Origin: Lachnospiraceae bacterium
Lineage (GTDB): Bacteria > Bacillota > Clostridia > Lachnospirales > Lachnospiraceae
Assembly: GCA_017525525.1 (NCBI GenBank)
Contig: JAFXSQ010000001.1
Coordinates: forward strand, 1 to 64,000
DNA: 64,000 nucleotides
Direction: 5' to 3'
Part shown: positions 17,387 through 23,906 of the stretch, in pieces
Layout: each line of letters opens with the position of its first letter
Position numbering within the stretch: the first letter of the stretch is position 1
Notes under the pieces: model-generated
Seen by the model: the letters and a program-made list of their open reading frames with translations, nothing else
Database searches by the model: none
What the model was told of the DNA's origin: nothing
Translations under genes and position numbers: made by a program

Positions 17387-18307
17387 TTATCTACCTCTCT
17401 TCGAATGAAGCCTAAGGATAAGCGCCAATGTCTCGCGCATCTTGTTTCTCGGCACTATCTGATCCACGAAGCCGTGCTCCACCATGAACTCCGAGCGCTG
17501 GAAGCCTTCGGGAAGCTTCTGACCTATGGTCTGCTCTATAACTCTCGGTCCCGCAAAGCCTATCAGCGCTTCGGGCTCCGCTAAGGTTATATCACCGAGG
17601 GTTGCAAAGCTTGCGGTAACACCACCCGTTGTAGGGTGTGTAAGTACGGATATATAAAGCCCGCCGTGCTTGCTGAACTTCTCCACCGCAGCCGATGTCT
17701 TCGCCATCTGCATAAGCGAGAGTATTCCCTCCTGCATGCGCGCGCCGCCGCTCGCGGTAAATACCACGATCGGAAGCTTCTTTTTGTCCGCATATTCAAA
17801 GGCGTTGGTCACCTTCTCGCCGACAGCTATACCCATGCTTCCCATAAGGAATTTGCTGCTCATCACGCATATCACGGTCTCATAACCGTCTATCTTTCCA
17901 ACTCCGGTGTAGACCGCTTCTTCAAGCCCGGTCTTCTCCTGAAGTGAAGTGATCTTTGCTTCATAGTCCGGATTGTCAAGCGGATTGACAAATGGAACCT
18001 TGCATTTCAAAGGCTTGAAACTGCCCTGATCAACAAGATATCTGACCCTTCTTTCGGGTGAGATCACAAAGTGGTTACCGCAGGCAGGACACACGTTCAG
18101 GTTTTCTTTCAAAACCGATTTGTCAAACACCTGCTTGCACTTCGGGCATACCATTGTTTCCTCTTCGGAATCCTTCACCTTGTCGGACTCATCCGGCTTT
18201 GCGGTGTTTTCCGAAGCAGGCTCGCTTAAAGCTTCCGCCTCGGCTTCGGAAAGCAGAGGTTCGCTCTTTGCGGTATCATTTTTTTTGAACAGATCTGTAA
18301 GCTTCAT
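17387..18307 (-). CDS. accD: Acetyl-CoA carboxylase carboxyltransferase subunit beta
   Basis: Beta half of the carboxyltransferase. The 306-aa protein has a zinc ribbon, CPKC (about residue 54) and CPAC (about 73), after a roughly 50-residue acidic N-terminal extension rich in Glu, Ser and Ala that is longer than in many AccD proteins. The catalytic half contains FTASGGARMQEG and GFAGPRVIEQTIG. First gene of the fatty acid operon; a clear promoter lies about 85 bases upstream. Confidence 0.95.
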   Translation of the reverse strand: MKLTDLFKKNDTAKSEPLLSEAEAEALSEPASENTAKPDESDKVKDSEEETMVCPKCKQVFDKSVLKENLNVCPACGNHFVISPERRVRYLVDQGSFKPLKCKVPFVNPLDNPDYEAKITSLQEKTGLEEAVYTGVGKIDGYETVICVMSSKFLMGSMGIAVGEKVTNAFEYADKKKLPIVVFTASGGARMQEGILSLMQMAKTSAAVEKFSKHGGLYISVLTHPTTGGVTASFATLGDITLAEPEALIGFAGPRVIEQTIGQKLPEGFQRSEFMVEHGFVDQIVPRNKMRETLALILRLHSKRGR

Positions 18308-18388
18308 GGTTATTCTCCATTAAATGATGTAGAAAAGTGTTGTTTCTTTATTATTATGCTACTGTGTTTTCCAAAAAACACGGCAGAT

Positions 18389-18417
18389 ATTATACTACAA
18401 ATAAGCACCTTCGTCAA
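18389..18417 (-). promoter_or_regulatory. Sigma-A promoter of the fab operon
   Basis: TTGACG (18412-18417) and TATAAT (18389-18394) separated by 17 bases on the minus strand, immediately after the asnB stop. The leader carries a small GTGTTTT/AAAACAC hairpin. No FapR (ATTAGTACCTGGTACTAAT-like) or FabT-like palindrome was seen. Confidence 0.8.
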
Positions 18418-18419
18418 CT

Positions 18420-20264
18420 TTACGCGAACTGCTCCGCATTTGTTAAAAAGAAGTCCTCATACCATACCAAAAAGCAGTATACTGCCCATACCTTCTTGTA
18501 ATTATCGCACTTTTTAGCCTTGTGATCGTCAAGCAGTTTAATCAGCTTTTCCCTCTTGAAGAACTCTGCTGCGGTATCCGAGAGGAACTTCTCCTTAATC
18601 ATGCCATAGCAGTCATCCTCCCTCATCCACTCGCGAAGCGGAACCGGGAAACCGAGCTTCTTCTTGTTGTAGGCTTCGGTCGGTATCACGCGCTTTGCGG
18701 CCTTTCTGAGCGGGATCTTGGTATTGTCCGCTGCGATCTTACCCTCGTAAGGTATGGTCCTCGCCGTCCTGAATACCTCGATGTCCGTGAACGGCACTCG
18801 ACCTTCTATCGAGTTCGCCATGGTCATCCTGTCCGCCTTCTGAAGTATGTCATACACAAGCCAGAACTGTATGTCTATGGCCTGCATCTTAGTTACCTTA
18901 TCCTTGTCCTTTTGCTCACGGTAAACCTTTGCCGTGATCTGCTTATTGGTCGGGCAATCAGCCTTAAAATTGATTATGCTCCTTGCCTGCTTCTCGCTGA
19001 AGGTCTTCTCCTCACCGATGAAGTCCTCCTCTAAAGTCTTGCCCGCGCGCACAAGGTAGTTGATGCCGCGATGCTCGGGAAGATGTCCCGCCACCTTCGA
19101 CACAGCCCTTCTTATCGGATACGGAAAACGGCTGTAGAACGGTGCGGTCAGGTCACTCTGGTAGAAACCGTAGCCGCCGAAGAACTCATCCGCACCCTCA
19201 CCGGAAAGCACTACCTTTACATCCTGCGCCGCAAGCTGTGCCACGAAGTAAAGGGCTATCGCCGCCGGATCCGCAACCGGCTCATCGAAGTGATACATCA
19301 GCTTCGGTATTATATTCAGATACTCCTCGCGATTTATGCTCTTGGACTTGTTGTTGATACCAAGCTTTGCGCTCAAGTCTTTCGCATACGCCGTCTCGTC
19401 GTAACGCTCGTCGTCAGAACCAACCGTATAAGTCTTGTCCGGTTTTGCCAATGCGACGATGTACGAGGAGTCTATTCCGCTGCTAAGGAAGGAACCGACC
19501 TCCACATCAGAGACCATATGCGCTCTCACACTATCCTTCATGGTCTGCTCGACTAAGTCGATAAGTTCATCCTCCTGCCTCTCCTTTGCATCAAACGACA
19601 CGGAGAAGTAACGCTTTACCTTGAGCTTTCCGTCCTTGAATGTAAAGCTTCTTCCCGGAAGCAGCTTATACACATTCTTAAAAAATGTCTCCTCCGTCGG
19701 AGTGAAATTAAAGGACAGATAGTTCGGAAGTATGTCCTTATTGAACTCCTTCTTAAAACCGGGGTGATCGATAAACGCCTTGATTTCCGAAGCGAACATA
19801 AAGGCGTCATCCGTCTTGTAATAATAAAACGGTTTAATTCCGAAGAAGTCCCTTGCACCGAAAAGCTCACCCGTCGTCTTGTCCCAGATAACAAATGCGA
19901 ACATTCCTCGAAGCTTCTTTAATACCTTCTCCCCGTACTCCTCATAGCCGTGGAGTATGACCTCGGTGTCACTCTTGGTAGAGAATTTGTGACCGGCCTT
20001 AACCAGTTCCTCTTTGAGCTCCTTGTAGTTGTAGATCTCTCCGTTAAAGATGATGACCTTCGTCCCGTCCTCATTGAAAATGGGCTGCTTTCCGCCCTCA
20101 AGATCGATTATCGAAAGTCTCCTGTGTCCCAAGGCTATTTTGTCATCAGCATATTTCCCTTCACCATCCGGTCCCCTGTGCTTTATCCTGTTCATCATCA
20201 GATCAAGATATTTCTCTTTCTCCGGCACGGTTTCATTCCCAAAAAAGCCTGCTATTCCGCACAT
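18420..20264 (-). CDS. asnB: Asparagine synthetase (glutamine-hydrolysing)
   Basis: Makes asparagine from aspartate, ATP and glutamine. The 614-aa protein begins MCGIAGFFG, exposing the catalytic Cys2 of the class II glutaminase domain (to about residue 210), followed by the synthetase domain with the pyrophosphatase motif SSGIDSSYIVALA (about 258-270) and GEGADEFFGGYGFY. Full length. It stands alone between murI and accD; the space upstream holds palindromic repeats. The initiating Met must be removed for activity. Confidence 0.95.
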   Translation of the reverse strand: MCGIAGFFGNETVPEKEKYLDLMMNRIKHRGPDGEGKYADDKIALGHRRLSIIDLEGGKQPIFNEDGTKVIIFNGEIYNYKELKEELVKAGHKFSTKSDTEVILHGYEEYGEKVLKKLRGMFAFVIWDKTTGELFGARDFFGIKPFYYYKTDDAFMFASEIKAFIDHPGFKKEFNKDILPNYLSFNFTPTEETFFKNVYKLLPGRSFTFKDGKLKVKRYFSVSFDAKERQEDELIDLVEQTMKDSVRAHMVSDVEVGSFLSSGIDSSYIVALAKPDKTYTVGSDDERYDETAYAKDLSAKLGINNKSKSINREEYLNIIPKLMYHFDEPVADPAAIALYFVAQLAAQDVKVVLSGEGADEFFGGYGFYQSDLTAPFYSRFPYPIRRAVSKVAGHLPEHRGINYLVRAGKTLEEDFIGEEKTFSEKQARSIINFKADCPTNKQITAKVYREQKDKDKVTKMQAIDIQFWLVYDILQKADRMTMANSIEGRVPFTDIEVFRTARTIPYEGKIAADNTKIPLRKAAKRVIPTEAYNKKKLGFPVPLREWMREDDCYGMIKEKFLSDTAAEFFKREKLIKLLDDHKAKKCDNYKKVWAVYCFLVWYEDFFLTNAEQFA

Positions 20265-20309
20265 ATCTTTGCCTCCCTAATGCAATATGTTTTATATTGT
20301 TACTATTCA

Positions 20310-20384
20310 CAGTTATCGCAAAATCAAGTGCAAGCTCGTTGTGCTTGCACATAAGAGCTTACGCTTGGTTTTGTGATAAAACTG
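20310..20384. repeat. Nested inverted repeat between murI and asnB
   Basis: An outer arm of about 19 bases (20310-20328) pairs with 20364-20384 using several G-U pairs and a 2-base insertion. Inside is an 8-bp perfect hairpin (20328-20335 with 20343-20350). No gene is present here. Confidence 0.65.
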
Positions 20385-20390
20385 CGAAGC

Positions 20391-20477
20391 AGTGACTCCG
20401 CGTACACCCATGACCATAAGCGGCGTAGCCGCGACGGACGCGTAGCGGACGGGTCGTGGGTTGCGCGGCTGTGAGTA
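20391..20477. repeat. Possible divergent family B structured element
   Basis: A 10-bp stem with one G-U (20406-20415 with 20452-20461) encloses a GCGGC-GTA-GCCGC hairpin and is followed by TGCGCGGCTGTGAGTAG, resembling the post-stem segment GGCGCAACGAGCAGGG of the family B copy at 43762. The distal hairpin is missing. Membership is tentative. Confidence 0.45.
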
Positions 20478-20483
20478 GTAACT

Positions 20484-21269
20484 TCACATCTCCAGCAGCC
20501 TCTCGCATATTTTCACCTTTTCCTCCGAAAGACTGTTTTCTATCGTTATTTTTCCCACGGTAGTCCTGTCAGTGAGCAGTCCCGCAGCCTCAAGCCTTCT
20601 TCTCGTCTCTCTCGCCGTTCCCGGACCACCCTCATAAAGAACCGCCTTTTCTCCCATTACTTTTCTTACGGTTTCCGCAACGAATGGATAGTGCGTGCAA
20701 CCCAGAACAACCGCATCCACCCTGTCCCTGTCAAAGGGCGCAAGCAGATTCGAAATAAAGTCATACAGCGCTTCCCCGCTTGTCTCTCCGCGCTCCACAA
20801 ATTCCATAAGTCCCGGGCACGGAAGCGGTATGATGTGAGCCATCTCAACATACCTGTCCATAAGGTTGTGGAACTTCTCATTTCTTATGGTCATGGGAGT
20901 AGCCATGACTATAACGTTCGGCATCTCTCCGGCCCTGTCCATAACCGCAGGCTTTAAAGCCGGCTCTATGCCGACTATCGTGTACTCGGGATAGGTCTCG
21001 CGCAGCGCTCTTACAGCCGCACTCGTCGCGGTGTTGCAAGCCACCACACAAGCCTTCAGCCCCTTATCACGAAAGCCGTCCACCAGCTCGAACACTCTCG
21101 CCCTCACCTCTTCGGTTGTCTTAGTCCCGTACGGAGCATACGCCGAATCCCCGAAATAAAAGAAGTCCTCGCAGGGCATAACCTCCCTCAAGGCCCTCAA
21201 CACACTTATCCCGCCCACCCCGGAGTCAAACACCGCTATGGGCGCATTCCTATCAAATGTATCAGCCAT
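20484..21269 (-). CDS. murI: Glutamate racemase
   Basis: Supplies D-glutamate for peptidoglycan. The 261-aa protein has AVFDSGVGGISVLRAL (residues about 13-28), the first catalytic cysteine in ACNTATSAAVRAL, and the second in GCTHYPFVAE, so both acid/base cysteines are intact. Length is typical. Transcription probably starts from an extended -10 promoter about 60 bases upstream. Isolated between asnB and the tRNA gene. Confidence 0.95.
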   Translation of the reverse strand: MADTFDRNAPIAVFDSGVGGISVLRALREVMPCEDFFYFGDSAYAPYGTKTTEEVRARVFELVDGFRDKGLKACVVACNTATSAAVRALRETYPEYTIVGIEPALKPAVMDRAGEMPNVIVMATPMTIRNEKFHNLMDRYVEMAHIIPLPCPGLMEFVERGETSGEALYDFISNLLAPFDRDRVDAVVLGCTHYPFVAETVRKVMGEKAVLYEGGPGTARETRRRLEAAGLLTDRTTVGKITIENSLSEEKVKICERLLEM

Positions 21270-21326
21270 TGTCTTTTCCGACCTTTATCGCTTTTATTGT
21301 TTAATTTCCACTCCACAAACAGCGGT

Positions 21327-21335
21327 ATTATATCA
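21327..21335 (-). promoter_or_regulatory. Extended -10 promoter of murI
   Basis: TGATATAAT on the minus strand (TG at 21334-21335, TATAAT at 21327-21332), no good -35. The same extended -10 word recurs at 23442, 43002 and 48898. Confidence 0.55.
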
Positions 21336-21407
21336 CGAAACTTAAGAATTATAAAGATTTTTATAAAAACGCTGACGCTTACCTTAGCATATATGATCAT
21401 ACTGACA

Positions 21408-21443
21408 AAAAAAGGCTCTCTGTGGTTTTACACAGAAAGCCTT
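21408..21443 (-). terminator. Terminator after tRNA-Leu
   Basis: On the minus strand, AAGGCT-T-TCTGTG pairs with CACAGA-G-AGCCTT across a TAAAAC loop and runs into seven T. Located 10 bases beyond the tRNA 3' end. Confidence 0.85.
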
Positions 21444-21452
21444 AATCTTTAG

Positions 21453-21536
21453 TGCGGGAGATGGGACTTGAACCCACACGTCGTTGCCAACACTAGATCC
21501 TTAGTCTAGCCTGTCTGCCAATTCCAGCACTCCCGC
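21453..21536 (-). tRNA. tRNA-Leu, anticodon AAG
   Basis: An 84-base class II tRNA. The acceptor stem GCGGGAG/CTCCCGC is perfect, with discriminator A and no encoded CCA. The D arm is CTG/CAG with loop GAATTGGCAGA. The anticodon stem is CTAGA/TCTAG with loop CTAAGGA, placing AAG at 34-36 after U33. The 15-base variable arm has a GTTG-GCAA-CGAC hairpin, and the T loop is TTCAAGT. A34 would need deamination to inosine by TadA. Own promoter and terminator flank it. Confidence 0.93.
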
Positions 21537-21560
21537 ACGCGTTTCACACGCACGAGTGAT

Positions 21561-21589
21561 AGTATAGCAAGGCAGTCAGTAATTGTCAA
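21561..21589 (-). promoter_or_regulatory. Sigma-A promoter of tRNA-Leu
   Basis: TTGACA (21584-21589) and TATACT (21561-21566), 17-base spacer, minus strand; 24 bases upstream of the tRNA 5' end. Confidence 0.88.
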
Positions 21590-21607
21590 GCACTTTTTAT
21601 ATTTTTT

Positions 21608-22096
21608 TTAGTTTTTCGAATTGATGTAGTTTATAAGCCCTTCGCTCTTGATAATCTCCTGCATGAACGGCGGGAATGCCTGGCCTTGATAGCTGGTTCC
21701 CTTGGTCACATCGGTTATCTTACCGGAGTCAAAATCGATCTCAACCTCGTCTCCTGCCTCTATCTCACGCGCTGCCTCGGGGCACTCTATGATCGGAAGT
21801 CCGATGTTGATCGCGTTCCTGTAGAATATCCTTGCAAATGTCTCGGCGATTACGCAGGATATACCTGAAGCCTTGATTGCTATCGGAGCGTGCTCTCTCG
21901 ATGAGCCGCAGCCGAAGTTCTTGTTGGCAACCATGATGTCGCCGTCCTTAACCCTCTTTACGAACTCGGGATCTATATCCTCCATGCAGTTCTTTGCAAG
22001 CTCAATTGGGTCCGAGGAATTAAGATATCTTGCGGGGATTATTACGTCCGTATCCACATTGTCGCCATATTTATGTACTGTTCCTTTTGCTTTCAT
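21608..22096 (-). CDS. leuD: 3-isopropylmalate dehydratase small subunit
   Basis: Small subunit of isopropylmalate isomerase in leucine synthesis. The 162-aa protein has the short-form architecture typical of Clostridia and archaea, with [17 protein letters not shown] at the N-terminus and the substrate loop [14 protein letters not shown] (about residues 60-73). It follows leuC by 16 bases. leuA and leuB are not in the window. Because the short form occurs in both leucine and related pathways, a citraconate-type substrate cannot be excluded. Confidence 0.92.
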   Translation of the reverse strand: MKAKGTVHKYGDNVDTDVIIPARYLNSSDPIELAKNCMEDIDPEFVKRVKDGDIMVANKNFGCGSSREHAPIAIKASGISCVIAETFARIFYRNAINIGLPIIECPEAAREIEAGDEVEIDFDSGKITDVTKGTSYQGQAFPPFMQEIIKSEGLINYINSKN

Positions 22097-22112
22097 CTTC
22101 GATTCCTCCTGA

Positions 22113-23375
22113 TTACTTAATATCTGCCGGTGAGCTGATCTTACCCGTTATAGCCGAAGCTGCGGCAACAGCCGGGCTTGCAAGGTACACCTCAGAGTCC
22201 ACGTGGCCCATACGTCCGACGAAGTTCCTGTTTGTCGTGGAGACGGTTCTCTCTCCCGCTGCCATAACGCCCATATGACCTCCCAAGCACGGTCCGCAGG
22301 TCGGTGTGGAAACTACAGCGCCCGCCTCGATGAATATCTTCGTAAGGCCTTCCTCAAGCATCTGCAGATACACATTCTGGGTTCCCGGGATAACGATAAC
22401 CCTCACACCGTCAGCCGCATGTCTGCCCTTCATGATCTCAGCGGCAATTCGCATATCGGATATACGTCCGTTTGTACATGAACCGATAACAACCTGGTCA
22501 ATCTTTATATCTCCCACCTCATCGATGGTCTTTGTGTTCTCCGGAAGATGAGGGAACGAAACCGTCGGCTTTAACTGCGACAAGTCTATGGTGTACTCCT
22601 CGTCATACTCTGCATCCGCATCAGCCTCATACTTCGTGTAGGCCTTTGTCGAGTGCTCCTTCATGTACTCCTCGGTAAGCTCGTCTACCGGGAAGATACC
22701 GTTCTTCGCACCGGCCTCGATAGCCATGTTCGCGATGGTGAATCTGTCGTCCATCGTAAGGTTCTTTATGCCCTCACCAACGAACTCCATGGAGCGGTAC
22801 AGAGCACCGTCCACTCCTATCATTCCGATTATGTGAAGTATGACATCCTTACCGCTTATGTAAGGTGCCTTCTCTCCTACTATATTGAACTTTATCGCAG
22901 AGGGAACCTTGAACCATGCCTTGCCGGTAACCATGCCTGCTGCCATGTCCGTGCTACCTACGCCTGTCGAAAATGCTCCGAGCGCGCCATAGGTACAGGT
23001 ATGCGAGTCTGCTCCTATGCAGGTCTCGCCCGCAACTATAAGTCCTTTCTCCGGAAGAAGCGCATGCTCTATACCCATCGCACCTACGTCGAAGAAGTTG
23101 GTTATCGAGTTCTCTCCTGCGTACTGCCTTACGCACTTGCAGTGCTCCGCGCTCTTTATATCTTTATTCGGTGTAAAATGATCCATTACAAGAGCAATCT
23201 TATCCTTGTCAAATACTTCCTTCTTCTTGAACTTTGAAAGCTCCTTTATGGCAACCGGCGATGTTACATCATTGCCGAGCACAAGGTCTAAGTCCGCCTC
23301 GATCAGCTGACCGGCGGTCACGCTCTCTAAACCTGCATGCTTAGCGAGAATCTTCTGAGTCATTGTCATTCCCAT
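22113..23375 (-). CDS. leuC: 3-isopropylmalate dehydratase large subunit
   Basis: Aconitase-family large subunit with a [4Fe-4S] cluster. The 420-aa protein ([15 protein letters not shown] at the start) carries cluster cysteines in [11 protein letters not shown] and [13 protein letters not shown], and the substrate region [15 protein letters not shown]. Start is the ATG at 23375, with GGAGG upstream; the frame stays open to 23483 but those extra residues are unconserved and would run into the toxin promoter. Coupled with leuD. Confidence 0.93.
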   Translation of the reverse strand: MGMTMTQKILAKHAGLESVTAGQLIEADLDLVLGNDVTSPVAIKELSKFKKKEVFDKDKIALVMDHFTPNKDIKSAEHCKCVRQYAGENSITNFFDVGAMGIEHALLPEKGLIVAGETCIGADSHTCTYGALGAFSTGVGSTDMAAGMVTGKAWFKVPSAIKFNIVGEKAPYISGKDVILHIIGMIGVDGALYRSMEFVGEGIKNLTMDDRFTIANMAIEAGAKNGIFPVDELTEEYMKEHSTKAYTKYEADADAEYDEEYTIDLSQLKPTVSFPHLPENTKTIDEVGDIKIDQVVIGSCTNGRISDMRIAAEIMKGRHAADGVRVIVIPGTQNVYLQMLEEGLTKIFIEAGAVVSTPTCGPCLGGHMGVMAAGERTVSTTNRNFVGRMGHVDSEVYLASPAVAAASAITGKISSPADIK

Positions 23376-23441
23376 GGGATTTGTCCTCCTTTTCCAAACT
23401 TTCAACAGTATAGCTTTTTTCTGTTTTTCTGTCAAATGATA

Positions 23442-23450
23442 TGATATAAT
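23442..23450 (+). promoter_or_regulatory. Extended -10 promoter of the Fst-like toxin mRNA
   Basis: TGATATAAT (TATAAT at 23445-23450) with no good -35 hexamer. Transcription would start near 23457. The leader then contains GCCCCCTC (about 23464-23471), complementary to GAGG in the downstream SD, so the RBS could be masked. Confidence 0.55.
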
Positions 23451-23496
23451 TCCGATGTTGACCGCCCCCTCAAATCTGGTCACAGAGAGGAGGTAT

Positions 23497-23526
23497 GTTT
23501 CTTGTGGATCTGCTAACTAACTTTTT
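23497..23526 (+). repeat. Direct repeat DRa within the toxin mRNA
   Basis: GTTTCTTGT (23497-23505, covering the start codon) and CTAACTAACTTTTT (23513-23526). Both words recur in the same order at 23667-23675 and 23678-23691 in the convergent RNA, so the two transcripts are complementary there. Confidence 0.85.
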
Positions 23527-23599
23527 TGTTTCTGTCGGAGCAGGTATAGTAAGCCACTATATCTGCAAATGGCTAGACAGTAAACACGGCGGCAATTAG
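23504..23599 (+). CDS. Candidate type I toxin: Fst-like membrane peptide
   Basis: A 31-aa peptide reading M(GTG)[17 protein letters not shown] followed by [13 protein letters not shown]. It has one hydrophobic helix (about residues 6-22) and then a Trp-Leu-Asp plus charged hydrophilic tail, the layout of Fst/PepA1-type peptides (helix, then hWLx-basic), though the usual Pro in the helix is Ala here. GTG at 23504 is preferred because AGGAGG (23488-23493) lies 10 bases upstream; the in-frame ATG at 23495 is only one base from it. The locus has a shared terminator, direct repeats and a convergent antisense promoter, as in the par locus of pAD1. The expected role is membrane damage when the antisense RNA decays; this is inference. 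Too short for usual gene finders. Confidence 0.62.
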   Translation: MDLLTNFFVSVGAGIVSHYICKWLDSKHGGN

Positions 23600-23630
23600 C
23601 CTTAACGATGCTCGTATCGTCAAACGAGAA

Positions 23631-23662
23631 GAACCCCCGATAGCGGCAACTATCGGGGGTTC
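23631..23662. terminator. Bidirectional terminator shared by toxin mRNA and antisense RNA
   Basis: A perfect 13-bp stem (23631-23643 with 23650-23662) with loop CGGCAA. T-rich on the plus side (CTTTGTTTCTTGTT) and on the minus side (TTCTCGTTT). Confidence 0.88.
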
Positions 23663-23666
23663 CTTT

Positions 23667-23691
23667 GTTTCTTGTTACTAACTAACTTTTT
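23667..23691. repeat. Direct repeat DRb
   Basis: GTTTCTTGT (23667-23675) and CTAACTAACTTTTT (23678-23691), second copy of the words inside the toxin coding region; lies in the 5' part of the antisense RNA. Confidence 0.85.
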
Positions 23692-23702
23692 AGTTCGGAA
23701 TG

Positions 23703-23732
23703 ATTATAACACATTTATCACTTATTATTCAA
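23703..23732 (-). promoter_or_regulatory. Promoter of the antisense RNA
   Basis: Minus strand TTGAAT (23727-23732) and TATAAT (23703-23708), 18-base spacer. Predicted start near 23696. Confidence 0.7.
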
Positions 23733-23742
23733 GTATTAATAA

Positions 23743-23771
23743 TTACATCATGCCCATTCCGCCTCCCGGGA
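23743..23771 (-). pseudogene. Possible remnant of the GroEL C-terminal tail
   Basis: The minus strand reads Pro-Gly-Gly-Gly-Met-Gly-Met-Met-stop (23743-23769), a Gly/Met tail typical of GroEL. Reading upstream, the frame runs straight into the IS left end. The far side of the IS does not continue groEL. Only eight codons are visible, so chance similarity is possible, but this tail is very characteristic. Confidence 0.42.
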
Positions 23772-23855
23772 GTTTGACAGTTGAATAGATGTAAAAATAC
23801 CTCGCAGACCGCTTCAGGTCTGCATTTTTTGTGTCAAACTTTCTGTATTTGCCTA

Positions 23856-23884
23856 TTGCAATATATCGCAATGTATGTTATAAT
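23856..23884 (+). promoter_or_regulatory. Promoter of the transposase gene
   Basis: TTGCAA (23856-23861) and TATAAT (23879-23884), 17-base spacer. The -35 is part of a TTGC-N8-GCAA inverted repeat, a possible autoregulation site. Confidence 0.7.
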
Positions 23885-23906
23885 AAGGCATAAGGAGGTT
23901 TTGCTC

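Larger units (their letters stand above)
23630..23696 (-). ncRNA. Candidate antitoxin RNA (RNAII-like), about 67 nt
   Basis: Predicted minus-strand transcript starting near 23696 and ending after the 13-bp terminator stem (followed by TTCTCGTTT). It contains the complement of both direct-repeat words, which match the toxin start-codon region, and the shared terminator loop. This is the Fst par arrangement: convergent RNAs overlapping at the terminator and pairing again at the repeats to block toxin translation. Ends are inferred from the promoter and hairpin. Confidence 0.58.

Noticed and set aside
18308..18419. FapR or FabT operator before accD
   Set aside because: The leader was read for the known palindromes and none was found; only a small GTGTTTT/AAAACAC hairpin is present.
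18522..19556. Two long plus-strand frames inside asnB
   Set aside because: Antisense to a full-length, motif-complete asnB gene; composition is that of a shadow frame.
23376..23483. N-terminal extension of leuC to 23483
   Set aside because: The extra 36 residues are not like any LeuC N-terminus, the ATG at 23375 has a good SD, and the region holds the toxin promoter and leader.
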